Shown: piece after piece, positions 16,764 to 25,030 of the stretch
Layout of the letters: each line of letters opens with the position of its first letter
Numbering within the stretch: the first letter of the stretch is position 1
IMG/VR virus record: IMGVR_UViG_3300009164_000028
Span: 1-31,643 of that record
DNA length: 31,643 nt
Reading direction: 5' to 3' (one strand)
Source of the DNA: a virus
Program-made: the position numbers and the translations under genes
Notes under the pieces: model-generated
What the model was told of the DNA's origin: nothing
The model's input: the letters and a program-made list of their open reading frames with translations, nothing else
Databases searched by the model: none

Positions 16764-18733
16764 TGCCTGAAGAAATAATTAACATCACTATTGAAGATAG
16801 TAACGAGGCGGTTAACATTACAGTTGATGAAACAACTGAGCAGGTTAATATTACTATAGGCGAAACACAACCCGTTAAAACATCGGATTTAATTAACGAT
16901 GGTGAAGATGGCGTACATCCGTTTATAACTTTAGAAGATATACCCGCAAGTGCTGTTGAAAGTGTTACGGGTGATTTAGTTGATAATACTGATCCTGCAA
17001 ATCCTGTTATAAATAACCCAACTTTAGAAGGCGTTTTAATTGAAGGCAATTCAACGAATGGCAATAATATAAATTTAAATGGCACCGATGCTATTGTTTT
17101 AGATAATGCTTCAACGCTAAAAAAAGGAACGTATGATTTTGGTGCCGATGGTGGTATTTCAAGAATATGCGGGGTTGGTTATGAGGATATGTGGCAAAGT
17201 GGATTTAGACACGTTTTTGATTCTAATGGCTTAATTAGAAATACAACTAATGGTTTTGATTTAGTTCCTAATTATAGCTTTGATGTTACATTAAGATTTA
17301 AAGTTGGTTCAAGATGGACTTTAGATAATGGAGACACTTACGAATGTACGGATGCAACTGAGGGCGCTGCCGTTTGGGTGTTAGTAAATATTGGATCTAC
17401 TCCAACGCTTCAACAAGTTACTACTGCTGGGAATGAAACTATAAACCCTATAAAAGTAATTGATACAGGTAATAGTTCAGCACAATTACAACAAAACGGA
17501 ATTTATTTTGAAGATTTAGGTAATGAGGGTAATACTTTTTTAAATTTTCAATTTACATCAATTCCAAATCAAGTAGTTGAAATTAGACCATTAGGTGGTA
17601 CAATGGCTTTGCTTTCTGATATTCCAACTAATACAAGTGATTTAACTAATGATGGTGAAGATGGGGTTAATGCTTTTATTACGGCTGCTGATATACCATC
17701 GGCTGTTACTTCAGTAGGTTTAACTATGCCTTCAGCTTTTAGCGTTACAAATAGTCCTATAACTTCAACAGGAGATATTGCTGTAACAGGAGCGGGATTA
17801 GTTTCTCAATATGTAAGAGGTGATGGTACACTTGCTAATTTCCCAAATTCAACGGGTGGTGGTGCTTCTTTGTCTTTTTATTTAAATGGTAGTGTTTCTC
17901 AAGGTACATTTGGAGGAGTTGCATTTAAAGAAATGGATAGAACACCAATATTAGGTGCTGGAACTGATTTTACAATAAATGCAAATGGTTATATTCAATC
18001 ATTTATTACAGATGCTAATGTACCAAATCAATTAGAAATACCAGCTGGAAATTGGAATTTTGAAACTTATTTTAGTGCTAATAGTGGTGGTGGTACTCCA
18101 ACATTTTATGTTGAATTATATAAGTGGAATGGAACTACACTATCATTAATAGCAAGTAATTCATCAAATCCAGAAGGCATAACAAATGGAACTACAATAG
18201 ATTTATATGTTAGTGCTTTAGCAATACCACAAACAACATTATTAGCAACAGATAGATTAGCAGTTAGAATATATGTTAATCATAGTGGTAGAACTATTAC
18301 GCTTCATACAGAAGATAATCATTTATGCCAAGTTATAACTACATTTTCAACTGGAATAACTGCTTTAAATGGTTTAACAACACAAGTACAAAATTTAGCA
18401 GTAGGAACAAGTGGGACTGATTTTGCAATTAGTTCAACAAGTGCAACACACACATTTAATTTACCTACTGCAAGTGCTACCAATAGAGGTGCATTAAATT
18501 CAACAGATTGGAGTACATTTAATAATAAACAAAACGCATCAACAAGAAGAAACGCAAATAATAGTTCAAACAACAATATCAACTATTGCGGAGTAGCTTT
18601 AGGAACTGGAGTAAGTGAAAGTTCAGCAGTATGGACTATAAAAAGATTAACAATAGTTGCAAGTGGCTCAATAACTACTGCAACTGCTACTAACGTAGCT
18701 TGGACTAATAGAGAATCAGCAACATATATATAA
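16763..18733 (+). CDS. Tail fibre protein
   Basis: A 656-aa protein with a low-complexity beta-repeat N-terminus (INITIEDSNEAVNITVDETT). Two copies of a TSDL(I/T)NDGEDGV...DIP module lie at about residues 40-61 and 290-312, followed by Gly/Ser/Thr-rich fibre segments. The central part (about 370-530) is a globular beta domain, a candidate receptor-binding or C1q/TNF-like head. The C-terminus has the ALNSTDWSTFNNKQN motif found widely in phage fibres. No intramolecular chaperone domain is recognised. Confidence 0.72.
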   Translation: MPEEIINITIEDSNEAVNITVDETTEQVNITIGETQPVKTSDLINDGEDGVHPFITLEDIPASAVESVTGDLVDNTDPANPVINNPTLEGVLIEGNSTNGNNINLNGTDAIVLDNASTLKKGTYDFGADGGISRICGVGYEDMWQSGFRHVFDSNGLIRNTTNGFDLVPNYSFDVTLRFKVGSRWTLDNGDTYECTDATEGAAVWVLVNIGSTPTLQQVTTAGNETINPIKVIDTGNSSAQLQQNGIYFEDLGNEGNTFLNFQFTSIPNQVVEIRPLGGTMALLSDIPTNTSDLTNDGEDGVNAFITAADIPSAVTSVGLTMPSAFSVTNSPITSTGDIAVTGAGLVSQYVRGDGTLANFPNSTGGGASLSFYLNGSVSQGTFGGVAFKEMDRTPILGAGTDFTINANGYIQSFITDANVPNQLEIPAGNWNFETYFSANSGGGTPTFYVELYKWNGTTLSLIASNSSNPEGITNGTTIDLYVSALAIPQTTLLATDRLAVRIYVNHSGRTITLHTEDNHLCQVITTFSTGITALNGLTTQVQNLAVGTSGTDFAISSTSATHTFNLPTASATNRGALNSTDWSTFNNKQNASTRRNANNSSNNNINYCGVALGTGVSESSAVWTIKRLTIVASGSITTATATNVAWTNRESATYI

Positions 18734-18742
18734 ATAGAAATT

Positions 18743-19033
18743 ATGCCAATACAAAGCACAAACCCGATTGAAGTAAATGGAATTGTTTATCCATACTTTT
18801 TAGTAAATTTAGCAATATCGCCATTAGTTAAACCAACTGATATAGGTGCAAGTGTAGCTATGCGTTTAACACCTTATAGATTATTAGAAGATGGAAGCTC
18901 AGAAAGTTTGCCTAATAATTCTATTCCTATAACTTATATGGATGTTTTTGATAGTGAGGATACAGATGCTATTAATGCAGCAGCTACAATTATGGGTGCT
19001 TTGCAGACATTTATTAATGATAAAAATCTTTAA
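18743..19033 (+). CDS. Small fibre-associated protein
   Basis: A 96-aa acidic protein with PIEVNGIVYPYFLVNLAISP near the N-terminus and a C-terminal helix. It lies between two fibre-type genes with 9-base and 2-base gaps, so it is probably a virion component or fibre accessory. No family is recognised. Confidence 0.5.
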   Translation: MPIQSTNPIEVNGIVYPYFLVNLAISPLVKPTDIGASVAMRLTPYRLLEDGSSESLPNNSIPITYMDVFDSEDTDAINAAATIMGALQTFINDKNL

Positions 19034-19035
19034 TT

Positions 19036-20298
19036 ATGGCTTTTAGATATGCAGTAGCAAGTGGTAACTGGAGTAATACAGCAACTTGGGATGGTGGTAC
19101 TTTGCCTACAAGTTCAGACGATGTTTTTTCAAATAACTTTACTGTTACTATAAATGGAACTTTTACAGTCTTATCAATTAGAAATACATCAAATGCATCA
19201 GGTCCTACTATTGCAGCTGGTGGACAGTTTATTTTTGCAAATGGTGGTAACTTAACTTGTACTGCTGCTCAAGCTATTTATGTTGGCTCAACTACTGCAA
19301 CTTTAGAAATGAATTTAGCAAGTCCAAATACTGCTACTTTTAATGGTAGTGTATTGACAATGACAAATACTGGAAGTTATAATGCAATTAAGTTATCAAG
19401 TACAGGAACTTTAAATTGTAATGGAAATTATAATAATGATAATGGACAAGGTGGTAGGTCAGTTTTAATTGTAACAGGAAATGGAACTCTTAATATAGTT
19501 GGAGATATATCAAGTAGTTCAGGAGCATCGGCTATTACTTCAACTTGTTTAGTTTTATCTTCTGCTGCAACTATTAACATCACTGGAAATATAACTGGTA
19601 GTTCTTCAACTTTAACAACAACTGGAACTATTGTATCTTCTTCAACTGGGGCAATAAATATTACGGGAAATGTAACAACATCAGCTAATTGTTGTATTTA
19701 TTTAAGTGGTGGTACACCATTAACAGTTATAGGTAATGTTACAGCTGGTTCATTACAACCAAGTATTTTTAATATAACAAATGCCTCAATAATTACAGTT
19801 ACAGGAATACTTACTGCTGGTTCAGTTGCTCCAGCTATATACTCGTCTTTTGCTTTGACAAGTGGATATTCTTCAAGCACTTATGTAAAAGTAAGTGGTA
19901 ATGTTGTGAATACATCTAATAATATGGCTATTGTAGCACCAAGAGTAACAATAGATACAAACACTTCAAGTTGGTTATTTCAGATAAGCACAGGTGGTAA
20001 TAGAACACTTTATGCTGCTGGAGTAGCTTTAGGAAACCCCGCTACAACTAATGTAAGATTTGGGACTAGTTATGGTGCTTCAAGTGAATTAACTGGAACT
20101 TTAAGAGTTCCAAGTGCTGCAAACGTATTAAGTGGCGTTTTAACTGACAATACTACTGGAACATTGTTAATGACACCTGCTCAATTTTGGAACTATTTAA
20201 TTGCAAGTGGATTCACTGCTAATAGTATTGGGGATCGTTTACAAAATGCTTCAACAGTAGCAACAACAGGCGGGCAAATAGCCGCATATACAATATAA
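19036..20298 (+). CDS. Beta-helix tail adhesin with G8-like N-terminus
   Basis: A 420-aa protein. The first 50 residues (SGNWSNTATWDGGTLPTSSD) resemble the N-terminal strand pattern of G8-type domains. The rest is a Ser/Thr/Asn/Gly-rich repetitive beta-helix with recurring ITGN, TSS and GTL units. It most likely forms an elongated fibre or adhesin that binds host surface glycans. No catalytic residues for depolymerase activity can be picked out. The DNA is composed of simple tandem-like coding repeats, a place where variation is expected. Confidence 0.6.
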   Translation: MAFRYAVASGNWSNTATWDGGTLPTSSDDVFSNNFTVTINGTFTVLSIRNTSNASGPTIAAGGQFIFANGGNLTCTAAQAIYVGSTTATLEMNLASPNTATFNGSVLTMTNTGSYNAIKLSSTGTLNCNGNYNNDNGQGGRSVLIVTGNGTLNIVGDISSSSGASAITSTCLVLSSAATINITGNITGSSSTLTTTGTIVSSSTGAINITGNVTTSANCCIYLSGGTPLTVIGNVTAGSLQPSIFNITNASIITVTGILTAGSVAPAIYSSFALTSGYSSSTYVKVSGNVVNTSNNMAIVAPRVTIDTNTSSWLFQISTGGNRTLYAAGVALGNPATTNVRFGTSYGASSELTGTLRVPSAANVLSGVLTDNTTGTLLMTPAQFWNYLIASGFTANSIGDRLQNASTVATTGGQIAAYTI

Positions 20299-20301
20299 TT
20301 T

Positions 20302-20484
20302 ATGAGCAAAGAAACTTTAGATCGTTTATTAAACAAATGGATTAGTCGCAAGCTATTAGTTTTTTTAGTGGCTTCTATTGGTTTATTTTTAGCTAACATA
20401 ACTTCAAGGGATTGGGTTATAATTGCAACTGCTTATATAAGCATACAGGGATTTACAGATATAGTTGCAAAATTAAAACCATAA
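20302..20484 (+). CDS. Putative holin (two membrane segments)
   Basis: A 60-aa protein with a basic N-terminus, two hydrophobic segments (about 17-33, LLVFLVASIGLFLAN; and 37-54, DWVIIATAYISIQGF) and a basic end. Size and topology fit a class II holin or a related small lysis membrane protein. It precedes another membrane-anchored protein and an M15 endolysin, which supports a lysis cassette. The stop overlaps the next ATG (TAATG). Confidence 0.6.
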   Translation: MSKETLDRLLNKWISRKLLVFLVASIGLFLANITSRDWVIIATAYISIQGFTDIVAKLKP

Positions 20485-20828
20485 TGACTGAAGAATTTAT
20501 ACCTAAGACTAATAACGAAAAGATTGCCTATTTAATGGCTACAGATATTCGCAGGGATCAACACCATAAGGAATTAAAAAAAGATATTGCGCAACTAAGC
20601 GAAAATGTAAACGGGCTTATAACTTTAATTGCTGGCAATAATTTAAATGGCAATAAAGGGCTTTATATTTTAGTTGAAAAGATTGATGAAAAAGTTGATC
20701 GGCATGATAAAGATGTTGCAGAAATAAAACAGACTTTAGAATTAGTTAAATTTTGGGGCAAAGGAATTGCGGGATTAATGTTCGCATCGATATTAATAAT
20801 ATTTAATTATTTTAAAGATAAAATATAA
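20484..20828 (+). CDS. XhlA-like membrane-anchored lysis protein
   Basis: From the ATG at 20484 (MTEEFIPK) the protein is 114 aa: helical coiled-coil region (about 25-85) and one C-terminal membrane segment (about 91-110, GIAGLMFASILIIFNYF). This is the architecture of XhlA-type hemolysin proteins that work with holins in phage lysis. A longer frame from 20412 is rejected because it overlaps the holin gene by 73 bases; the TAATG overlap at 20482-20486 marks the proper start. Confidence 0.6.
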   Translation: MTEEFIPKTNNEKIAYLMATDIRRDQHHKELKKDIAQLSENVNGLITLIAGNNLNGNKGLYILVEKIDEKVDRHDKDVAEIKQTLELVKFWGKGIAGLMFASILIIFNYFKDKI

Positions 20829-20832
20829 TTTG

Positions 20833-20840
20833 TATATTTG
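20833..20840 (+). promoter_or_regulatory. Candidate host-type promoter (-7 box) before the endolysin
   Basis: TATATTTG matches the Bacteroidota -7 consensus TAnnTTTG. The -33 region is weak. A second candidate, TATTTTTG at 20862-20869, lies 21 bases after a TTTG. Either would start transcription only tens of bases before the terminator at 20874-20907, so the start may give a short terminated RNA or an attenuated endolysin transcript. Confidence 0.45.
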
Positions 20841-20873
20841 CTTTGATAATTTTTGTTTTAATATTTTTGTTTT

Positions 20874-20907
20874 AAACCCTTAGTTTGTAAAAGCAAGGGT
20901 TTTTTTT
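20874..20907 (+). terminator. Intrinsic terminator at the end of the structural operon
   Basis: An 8-bp perfect stem (20874-20881 with 20895-20902, core ACCCT/AGGGT), a 13-base loop and an 8-base T run (20900-20907). The loop TTTGTAAA is complementary to TTTACAAA just downstream (about 20912-20919), which could compete with hairpin folding. Confidence 0.8.
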
Positions 20908-20930
20908 ATACATTTACAAAAAAAACAATT

Positions 20931-21404
20931 ATGGACAACATCACATTACAAAGAATTACGCAAGCTCATCCTATTCTTAGGGATAGTTTATTACAGCAAT
21001 ACAAAGAAATAAACAACAAGCTACCTGCAAATGTACGTTTACGATTTAGCTCAGTATTTAGATCCCCTGAAGAACAACATCGTATATTTTTGCAACGCCC
21101 AAGAGTTACAAGAGCTGATTCCTGGCAATCAATTCACAATTACGGATTAGCTTTTGATATTGTTTTGTTATATGATAAAAATGGCGATGGAACTTTTGAG
21201 ACTGCAAGTTGGGAAGTTAACAAATATTGGATTCAAGTTGCAACCTATTTTAAAAACAACGGTTGGGAATGGGGAGGTGATTGGAAAACTTTTAAAGATG
21301 CGCCACACTTTCAAAAAACGCAATCAGGATGGAAGGAATTAAAAACAAAAATTGATATTGGTAATATAATTGTAGATAACGGCATTAAATATCCAAAATT
21401 ATGA
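20931..21404 (+). CDS. M15 family peptidase, phage endolysin
   Basis: A 157-aa zinc peptidase of the L-alanyl-D-glutamate/D-Ala-D-Ala carboxypeptidase type, which cuts peptidoglycan cross-bridges at lysis. Zinc ligands are visible in SIHNYGLAFD (H69, D76) and DAPHFQ (H126), with the WEWGGDW loop (112-118) expected for T5-endolysin/CwlK-like members. There is no signal peptide, so release depends on the holin-like proteins encoded upstream. It lies behind a terminator, so its expression may need read-through or the weak local promoter. The end overlaps the next gene by an ATGA. Confidence 0.9.
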   Translation: MDNITLQRITQAHPILRDSLLQQYKEINNKLPANVRLRFSSVFRSPEEQHRIFLQRPRVTRADSWQSIHNYGLAFDIVLLYDKNGDGTFETASWEVNKYWIQVATYFKNNGWEWGGDWKTFKDAPHFQKTQSGWKELKTKIDIGNIIVDNGIKYPKL

Positions 21405-22288
21405 GCAATCGCTACAGGTTAAAAGATAAAGAAGTTGAATTATTAGGGTTAAAAAAGAATACTGATAACAAATATCGACTTAACCCAAGCGATGAAAGGT
21501 TATTATTAAGAAGTAGAACAAATCAAAGCCATATTAAACGCTTATTCTTTGATATTGAAACATCCCCTAATGTTGTTTATTCATGGCGTATTGGTTATAA
21601 CCTAACATTAACCCCTGATAACATAATAGATGAGCGTAAAATTATATGTATATCCTACAAATGGGAAGATAGCGACAAGATTTATAGCTTAAAATGGGAT
21701 CAAAATCAATGCGACAAACAAATGTTGATTGATTTCATTCAACAAGCTAACCAAGCGGATGAATTAATTGCGCATAATGGGGATAGATTTGATATTAAAT
21801 GGATCCGCACACGCTGTATTTTTCATAGAATACCTATGTTTCCGCAATATAAAACCTTAGATACGCTTAAAAAGGCTAAAAACGGCTTTAATTTTAATTC
21901 AAATAAGCTCGATTATATAGCTCAATTCTTAGGAGTTGGTGCAAAAGTTAAGCATTCGGGCTTTGATATGTGGAAAAAAGTAATGAAAAATGATCCTGAA
22001 GCTATGCATGAAATGGTTAATTATTGCGAAGGGGATATAATTGTTCTTGAAGATGTATATTTCACTATGCAAAATTACATTAAAACTAATACTCATAACG
22101 GGGTTATTAATAACAACCTAAAATATAGCTGCCCAAGTTGTGGGAGTGAACATTCGGAGCTTATTAAAAATAATGTAACCGCTGCAGGAACTATTAAAAG
22201 ATTAATGGAATGTAACGATTGTGATTATAATTTTGAAATCAGCAACTCAAGCTACATTCTTAAATTAAAGTTTAACAATAAAATATAA
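21401..22288 (+). CDS. DEDD-type 3'-5' exonuclease with C-terminal zinc ribbon
   Basis: A 295-aa protein. The exonuclease core has ExoI FFDIETSP (D51, E53), ExoII IAHNGDRFD (D131) and ExoIII YCEGDIIVLEDVY (Y208, D212), as in YprB-like/RNase H-like exonucleases. Residues 244-247 (CPSCG) and 271-274 (CNDCD) form a zinc ribbon, probably for nucleic-acid binding. It may act in DNA degradation, repair or genome processing. Its place right after the endolysin, away from the replication genes on the other strand, is notable. It starts with an ATGA overlap. Confidence 0.8.
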   Translation: MSNRYRLKDKEVELLGLKKNTDNKYRLNPSDERLLLRSRTNQSHIKRLFFDIETSPNVVYSWRIGYNLTLTPDNIIDERKIICISYKWEDSDKIYSLKWDQNQCDKQMLIDFIQQANQADELIAHNGDRFDIKWIRTRCIFHRIPMFPQYKTLDTLKKAKNGFNFNSNKLDYIAQFLGVGAKVKHSGFDMWKKVMKNDPEAMHEMVNYCEGDIIVLEDVYFTMQNYIKTNTHNGVINNNLKYSCPSCGSEHSELIKNNVTAAGTIKRLMECNDCDYNFEISNSSYILKLKFNNKI

Positions 22289-22292
22289 AATT

Positions 22293-22577
22293 ATGCCTGA
22301 TATTTCAATGTGTGCTAATTCGCTTTGCCCTATGAATCAACAATGCTACAGATTTAAAGCTGAACCTGGTTATTATCAAAGTTATGCAGACTTCAAACCG
22401 TTTGTTAATGAGAATGAAGATATGGAATGTAATTACTTTATGGAGTTTCAACCGATTCATAAATTTAACAATGGCAAGGGCGCAACACTTTGCCATAAAT
22501 GTAGAACAATTATAACTGAGGGATTAACTAAAAAATACTATTGTGATGACTGCAAAACCAACAAGACACCTGACTAA
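22293..22577 (+). CDS. Cysteine-rich small protein with zinc-ribbon C-terminus
   Basis: A 94-aa protein with two Cys clusters. An N-terminal set (C7, C12, C18, C46, in MCANSLCPMNQQCYRF) resembles a small module found in many phages. A C-terminal ribbon has CHKC (67-70) and CDDC (84-87). It probably binds metal and perhaps nucleic acid. It follows the exonuclease by four bases and may be a partner; the function is unknown. Confidence 0.6.
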   Translation: MPDISMCANSLCPMNQQCYRFKAEPGYYQSYADFKPFVNENEDMECNYFMEFQPIHKFNNGKGATLCHKCRTIITEGLTKKYYCDDCKTNKTPD

Positions 22578-22680
22578 TAAGCAAAGGATCAATTTAGTAA
22601 TGGATTATTTATACAAAAGAGGCGGGAACTCCGAAAGGGTTAATGCTGTATATCATAAAATAATAAATTTAAAAAAATAA
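22546..22680 (+). CDS. Small basic protein
   Basis: A 44-aa frame starting MTAKPTRHLTNKQRINLVMD overlaps the Cys-rich gene by 32 bases and fills the following gap. It is strongly basic, with a helix (NKQRINLVMDYLYKRG) that could contact nucleic acid. Coding-like composition and the closely packed neighbourhood support it; a shorter start at 22600 is possible. No family is recognised. Confidence 0.45.
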   Translation: MTAKPTRHLTNKQRINLVMDYLYKRGGNSERVNAVYHKIINLKK

Positions 22681-22684
22681 TCTT

Positions 22685-22772
22685 GTCCCATATATTAGCT
22701 ATAATTGGGACTAAATGTAAGTTATAGTTAACATAATAGCTAAAATTGTTGTAAATAACAAACATTATAACT
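22685..22772 (+). promoter_or_regulatory. Structured leader upstream of the spanin-like gene
   Basis: This gap between 22680 and 22790 holds two inverted repeats. GTCCCA (22685-22690) pairs with TGGGAC (22706-22711). AGTTATA (22720-22726) pairs with TATAACT (22766-22772) and encloses TTGTT/AACAA around a 6-base loop. The loop of the first hairpin (TTAGCTA) is complementary to TAGCTAA inside the second. No clear TAnnTTTG box lies upstream. It probably controls or terminates transcription into the lysis gene. Confidence 0.4.
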
Positions 22773-22789
22773 AAAAAAAATAAATAAAG

Positions 22790-23308
22790 ATGGAAAATAA
22801 AAACAATTCAATTATCATGGCGTTCATTATTACAATGCTATTCATGCTACTAATGATGTTTAGCAGCTGTAGTATATTCAAACACAAAGAAAAAGTTAAA
22901 ATAGATACAGAAGAAAAAAAAGAAGTAGTTAGTGATACTAAAACAGAAACGCAAACAGATGGATTTAAAACATCATTTACTATTGAACCTATAGATTTAA
23001 CAAAACCTATAACATTTGGTGGTAAAACGTATACAAACACTAAAATAGTGTACATTACTGATAAAACTAAAACAAATGAAAATAAAGTTGAAGCTAAAAA
23101 AGAAGTTGCAGAAGTAAAACAAACTGTAAAGGCAAAGGAATCAATTAAAAAAGTTGAATTTAATATGAACTGGCTAATTTGGATTGTTGTTGTTCTTGGC
23201 TTTGTTTTTATTATTTGCTTTGTAATATTGCTCAGGTTGTATTTAAAAAATGCTACTAAGATTGTAAACCTTGCTGAGAATGTTTCTAACTTAGTTGGCA
23301 AGCTTTAA
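22790..23308 (+). CDS. Candidate unimolecular spanin (u-spanin): lipobox plus C-terminal membrane anchor
   Basis: A 172-aa protein. The N-terminus has a hydrophobic h-region followed by the lipobox FSSC (C27), indicating export and lipidation in the outer membrane. A Lys/Glu-rich periplasmic domain (about 28-125) has a short beta region (KPITFGGKTYTNTKIVYI) and a coiled coil. A strong membrane segment at about 128-148 (WLIWIVVVLGFVFIICFVIL) and a 24-residue tail follow. Lipid at one end and an inner-membrane anchor at the other is the architecture of the phage T1 gp11 u-spanin, which fuses the membranes after endolysin action. No separate Rz/Rz1 pair is present. Its 3' end overlaps the convergent NinG gene by 18 bases. 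Family similarity cannot be tested here. Confidence 0.65.
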   Translation: MENKNNSIIMAFIITMLFMLLMMFSSCSIFKHKEKVKIDTEEKKEVVSDTKTETQTDGFKTSFTIEPIDLTKPITFGGKTYTNTKIVYITDKTKTNENKVEAKKEVAEVKQTVKAKESIKKVEFNMNWLIWIVVVLGFVFIICFVILLRLYLKNATKIVNLAENVSNLVGKL

Positions 23309-23842
23309 ATTCAATCTAATTTCTTTTAAATTATCTAAATCCCAAACTTTGCTATATTGTTTGTCAATACCTGCTAATTTAACTAAATCATAATACCGAT
23401 CCTGACCTATTCGATTTGGTAAATTTAATGCATAGTTATCAAAATTGCCTTCTAAAAATAGGTTGCATTTTCTACATTGCCCATGAATGTTATCTAAGTT
23501 AAATTTTAATGTATTAAAAGAATTTGCTGAGTAAAAATGCCCCGCTTGGAATGTATCATTCCATTCAGCACCGCAACTAATACAATTTTTATGTTGATCT
23601 CTTTTGCGTATATATGCGTGAATTTGCATTTTAGTATTGATTAGAGACGCTTTTAACTTCTTTTGGTATGTATCTATACTTTTTAATTTTTCGTAGCTTA
23701 AAACGTCTTTAATTGCTTTTTCTTCAACTTTGATTTTAGAATATGCAATAGCGCAATCAGTTGAACAAACTTTTACAAGTGAGTTGTATTGATTAAATGC
23801 TTTATTACATTGAATGCAATTCTTTGTTTTTGGCTGTTTCAT
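23291..23842 (-). CDS. ninG: NinG/Rap-like recombination protein
   Basis: A 183-aa protein, last of the leftward operon. It has an N-terminal zinc finger (C9, C12, C26, C30) and the NinG core CISCGAEWNDTFQAGHFYSA, then C123 and C126 with nearby histidines. Lambda NinG (Rap) acts in recombination, binding branched DNA and stimulating exchange by the phage annealing system; here an ERF-type annealing protein is encoded on the same strand. It overlaps the upstream gene by 4 bases (ATGA). Confidence 0.85.
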   Translation of the reverse strand: MKQPKTKNCIQCNKAFNQYNSLVKVCSTDCAIAYSKIKVEEKAIKDVLSYEKLKSIDTYQKKLKASLINTKMQIHAYIRKRDQHKNCISCGAEWNDTFQAGHFYSANSFNTLKFNLDNIHGQCRKCNLFLEGNFDNYALNLPNRIGQDRYYDLVKLAGIDKQYSKVWDLDNLKEIRLNLKLAN

Positions 23843-24183
23843 CTTGAATGATTACGCTCATTTTTTAAAAACGATATATTTGTACGGATAGCATCGCTAA
23901 CCCTGTATGCTGAATCCATTATTCTACGCAATAAATAAAGCTCAGGAATTTCAACTTCGGCAAAATTAACAGCTCGATTTACTGCTAACTTTTTATCAGT
24001 TGTTAATTCATATATTTTAATTTCGTAAAGTTGCTTATACTTTGCCCTTTCGGATTCCAAATAAAACAAAATAGTATTTATCTTTTGTAATAAATAATTC
24101 AGCTGCTCGCCATCGTTTAAACTTACGCTGTTATATACTTCGATATAAGATGTTAGTTCTTTAAGTTGTTGTTCAAATTTCAT
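23839..24183 (-). CDS. Coiled-coil protein of the replication operon
   Basis: A 114-aa largely helical protein (MKFEQQLKELTSYIEVYNSV). It is charged, without Cys clusters or membrane segments, and predicted to form coiled coils. It sits between the helicase-like ATPase and NinG with close spacing on both sides, so a replication or recombination accessory role is likely. No family is recognised. Confidence 0.5.
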   Translation of the reverse strand: MKFEQQLKELTSYIEVYNSVSLNDGEQLNYLLQKINTILFYLESERAKYKQLYEIKIYELTTDKKLAVNRAVNFAEVEIPELYLLRRIMDSAYRVSDAIRTNISFLKNERNHSR

Positions 24184-24184
24184 A

Positions 24185-25030
24185 TTAAAACCAATTATTT
24201 TTTTTAATCCCGTTTATTTCAGTTACAAATGGAAGCCAGTCTTTGTTAATATCTATTGCAAAATTATCAAATGGCAAATTACGGCTATATTCACATTTGG
24301 CTAATGTTAAATTATTTTCATTTTCAACAAATAAAACTGTTTCCGCTTTTTTTAAAATTGAACTACCTACATGCCCTACAGGTTTTGAGGTGCCAAAATT
24401 CTTATGCAATATCCCTGTTAAATGGCATTTTGTTATCGATGTCCAATTTAATAACTTTTCAGTTAATTGTGTTGATTGTTCTAAAGAATTAAAATCAGTA
24501 ATTAAATCTACAAAGCCATCTATTGAAACCAATCCTAAATTATTACGATACTCAGATTCTAACATAACCCATTCTATAAATTGAAACCTAACAAGCGGAT
24601 CGTATTGCCTAAGCGAATAACTTTTGTAATATTCGTAATTAGATCCAACCATTTCTAAAACCCGCTTTGTAACTCTTTGCGTATGGTATTGTGATTGTTC
24701 TGTATCAAAACTAATTACAAATTTATCCTGATTGTTATGCCCTTTGATATGGGTATATTTATTAGCATCCCCGCCAATGTAACCCGCTTCAATCATAGAT
24801 TTAACAAAAGTTTTTCGTGACTTAGAAGCTCCAACTATGCAACTAAAATCGCCATAACTCCCAAACGGGATAGGGTACATTTCATTTTTATATTGTGATT
24901 CGCCTATTGAAATTGCAATCGGCTGCCTTTGTATTTCTTTTGCAGGGTTAATATAGCATTCTAATTCTATTTTTTTAAAATCTAATTTATCTTCTAACGG
25001 ATCATCCTGAATAATAATTTTATCAAACAT
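24185..25030 (-). CDS. RecA-fold helicase-like ATPase (RepA/AAA_25 type)
   Basis: A 281-aa P-loop protein. It has Walker A GASKSRKT (67-74), a FVISFDTEQSQYHTQRV segment (104-120) typical of hexameric RepA/DnaB-like and AAA_25 ATPases, Walker B LGLVSIDGFVDLI (165-177), and the sensor segment GILHKNFGTSKPVGHVGSSI (206-225). It most likely unwinds or loads at the phage origin after the initiator encoded two genes upstream. It lacks a DnaB N-terminal domain. The gene has an ATG in an AT-rich context and overlaps the previous gene by 8 bases. Confidence 0.8.
   Translation of the reverse strand: MFDKIIIQDDPLEDKLDFKKIELECYINPAKEIQRQPIAISIGESQYKNEMYPIPFGSYGDFSCIVGASKSRKTFVKSMIEAGYIGGDANKYTHIKGHNNQDKFVISFDTEQSQYHTQRVTKRVLEMVGSNYEYYKSYSLRQYDPLVRFQFIEWVMLESEYRNNLGLVSIDGFVDLITDFNSLEQSTQLTEKLLNWTSITKCHLTGILHKNFGTSKPVGHVGSSILKKAETVLFVENENNLTLAKCEYSRNLPFDNFAIDINKDWLPFVTEINGIKKNNWF

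Noticed and set aside
18000-20300. Possible diversity-generating or CRISPR-like repeats in the fibre and adhesin genes
   Set aside because: The repeats are short coding Thr/Ser/Gly patterns; there is no reverse transcriptase, template repeat or regular spacer structure.
22771-23301. A 176-aa minus-strand frame opposite the spanin-like gene
   Set aside because: It is antisense to a gene with clear lipobox and membrane segment, is itself a low-complexity hydrophobic shadow of Lys/Glu codons, and has no start context.
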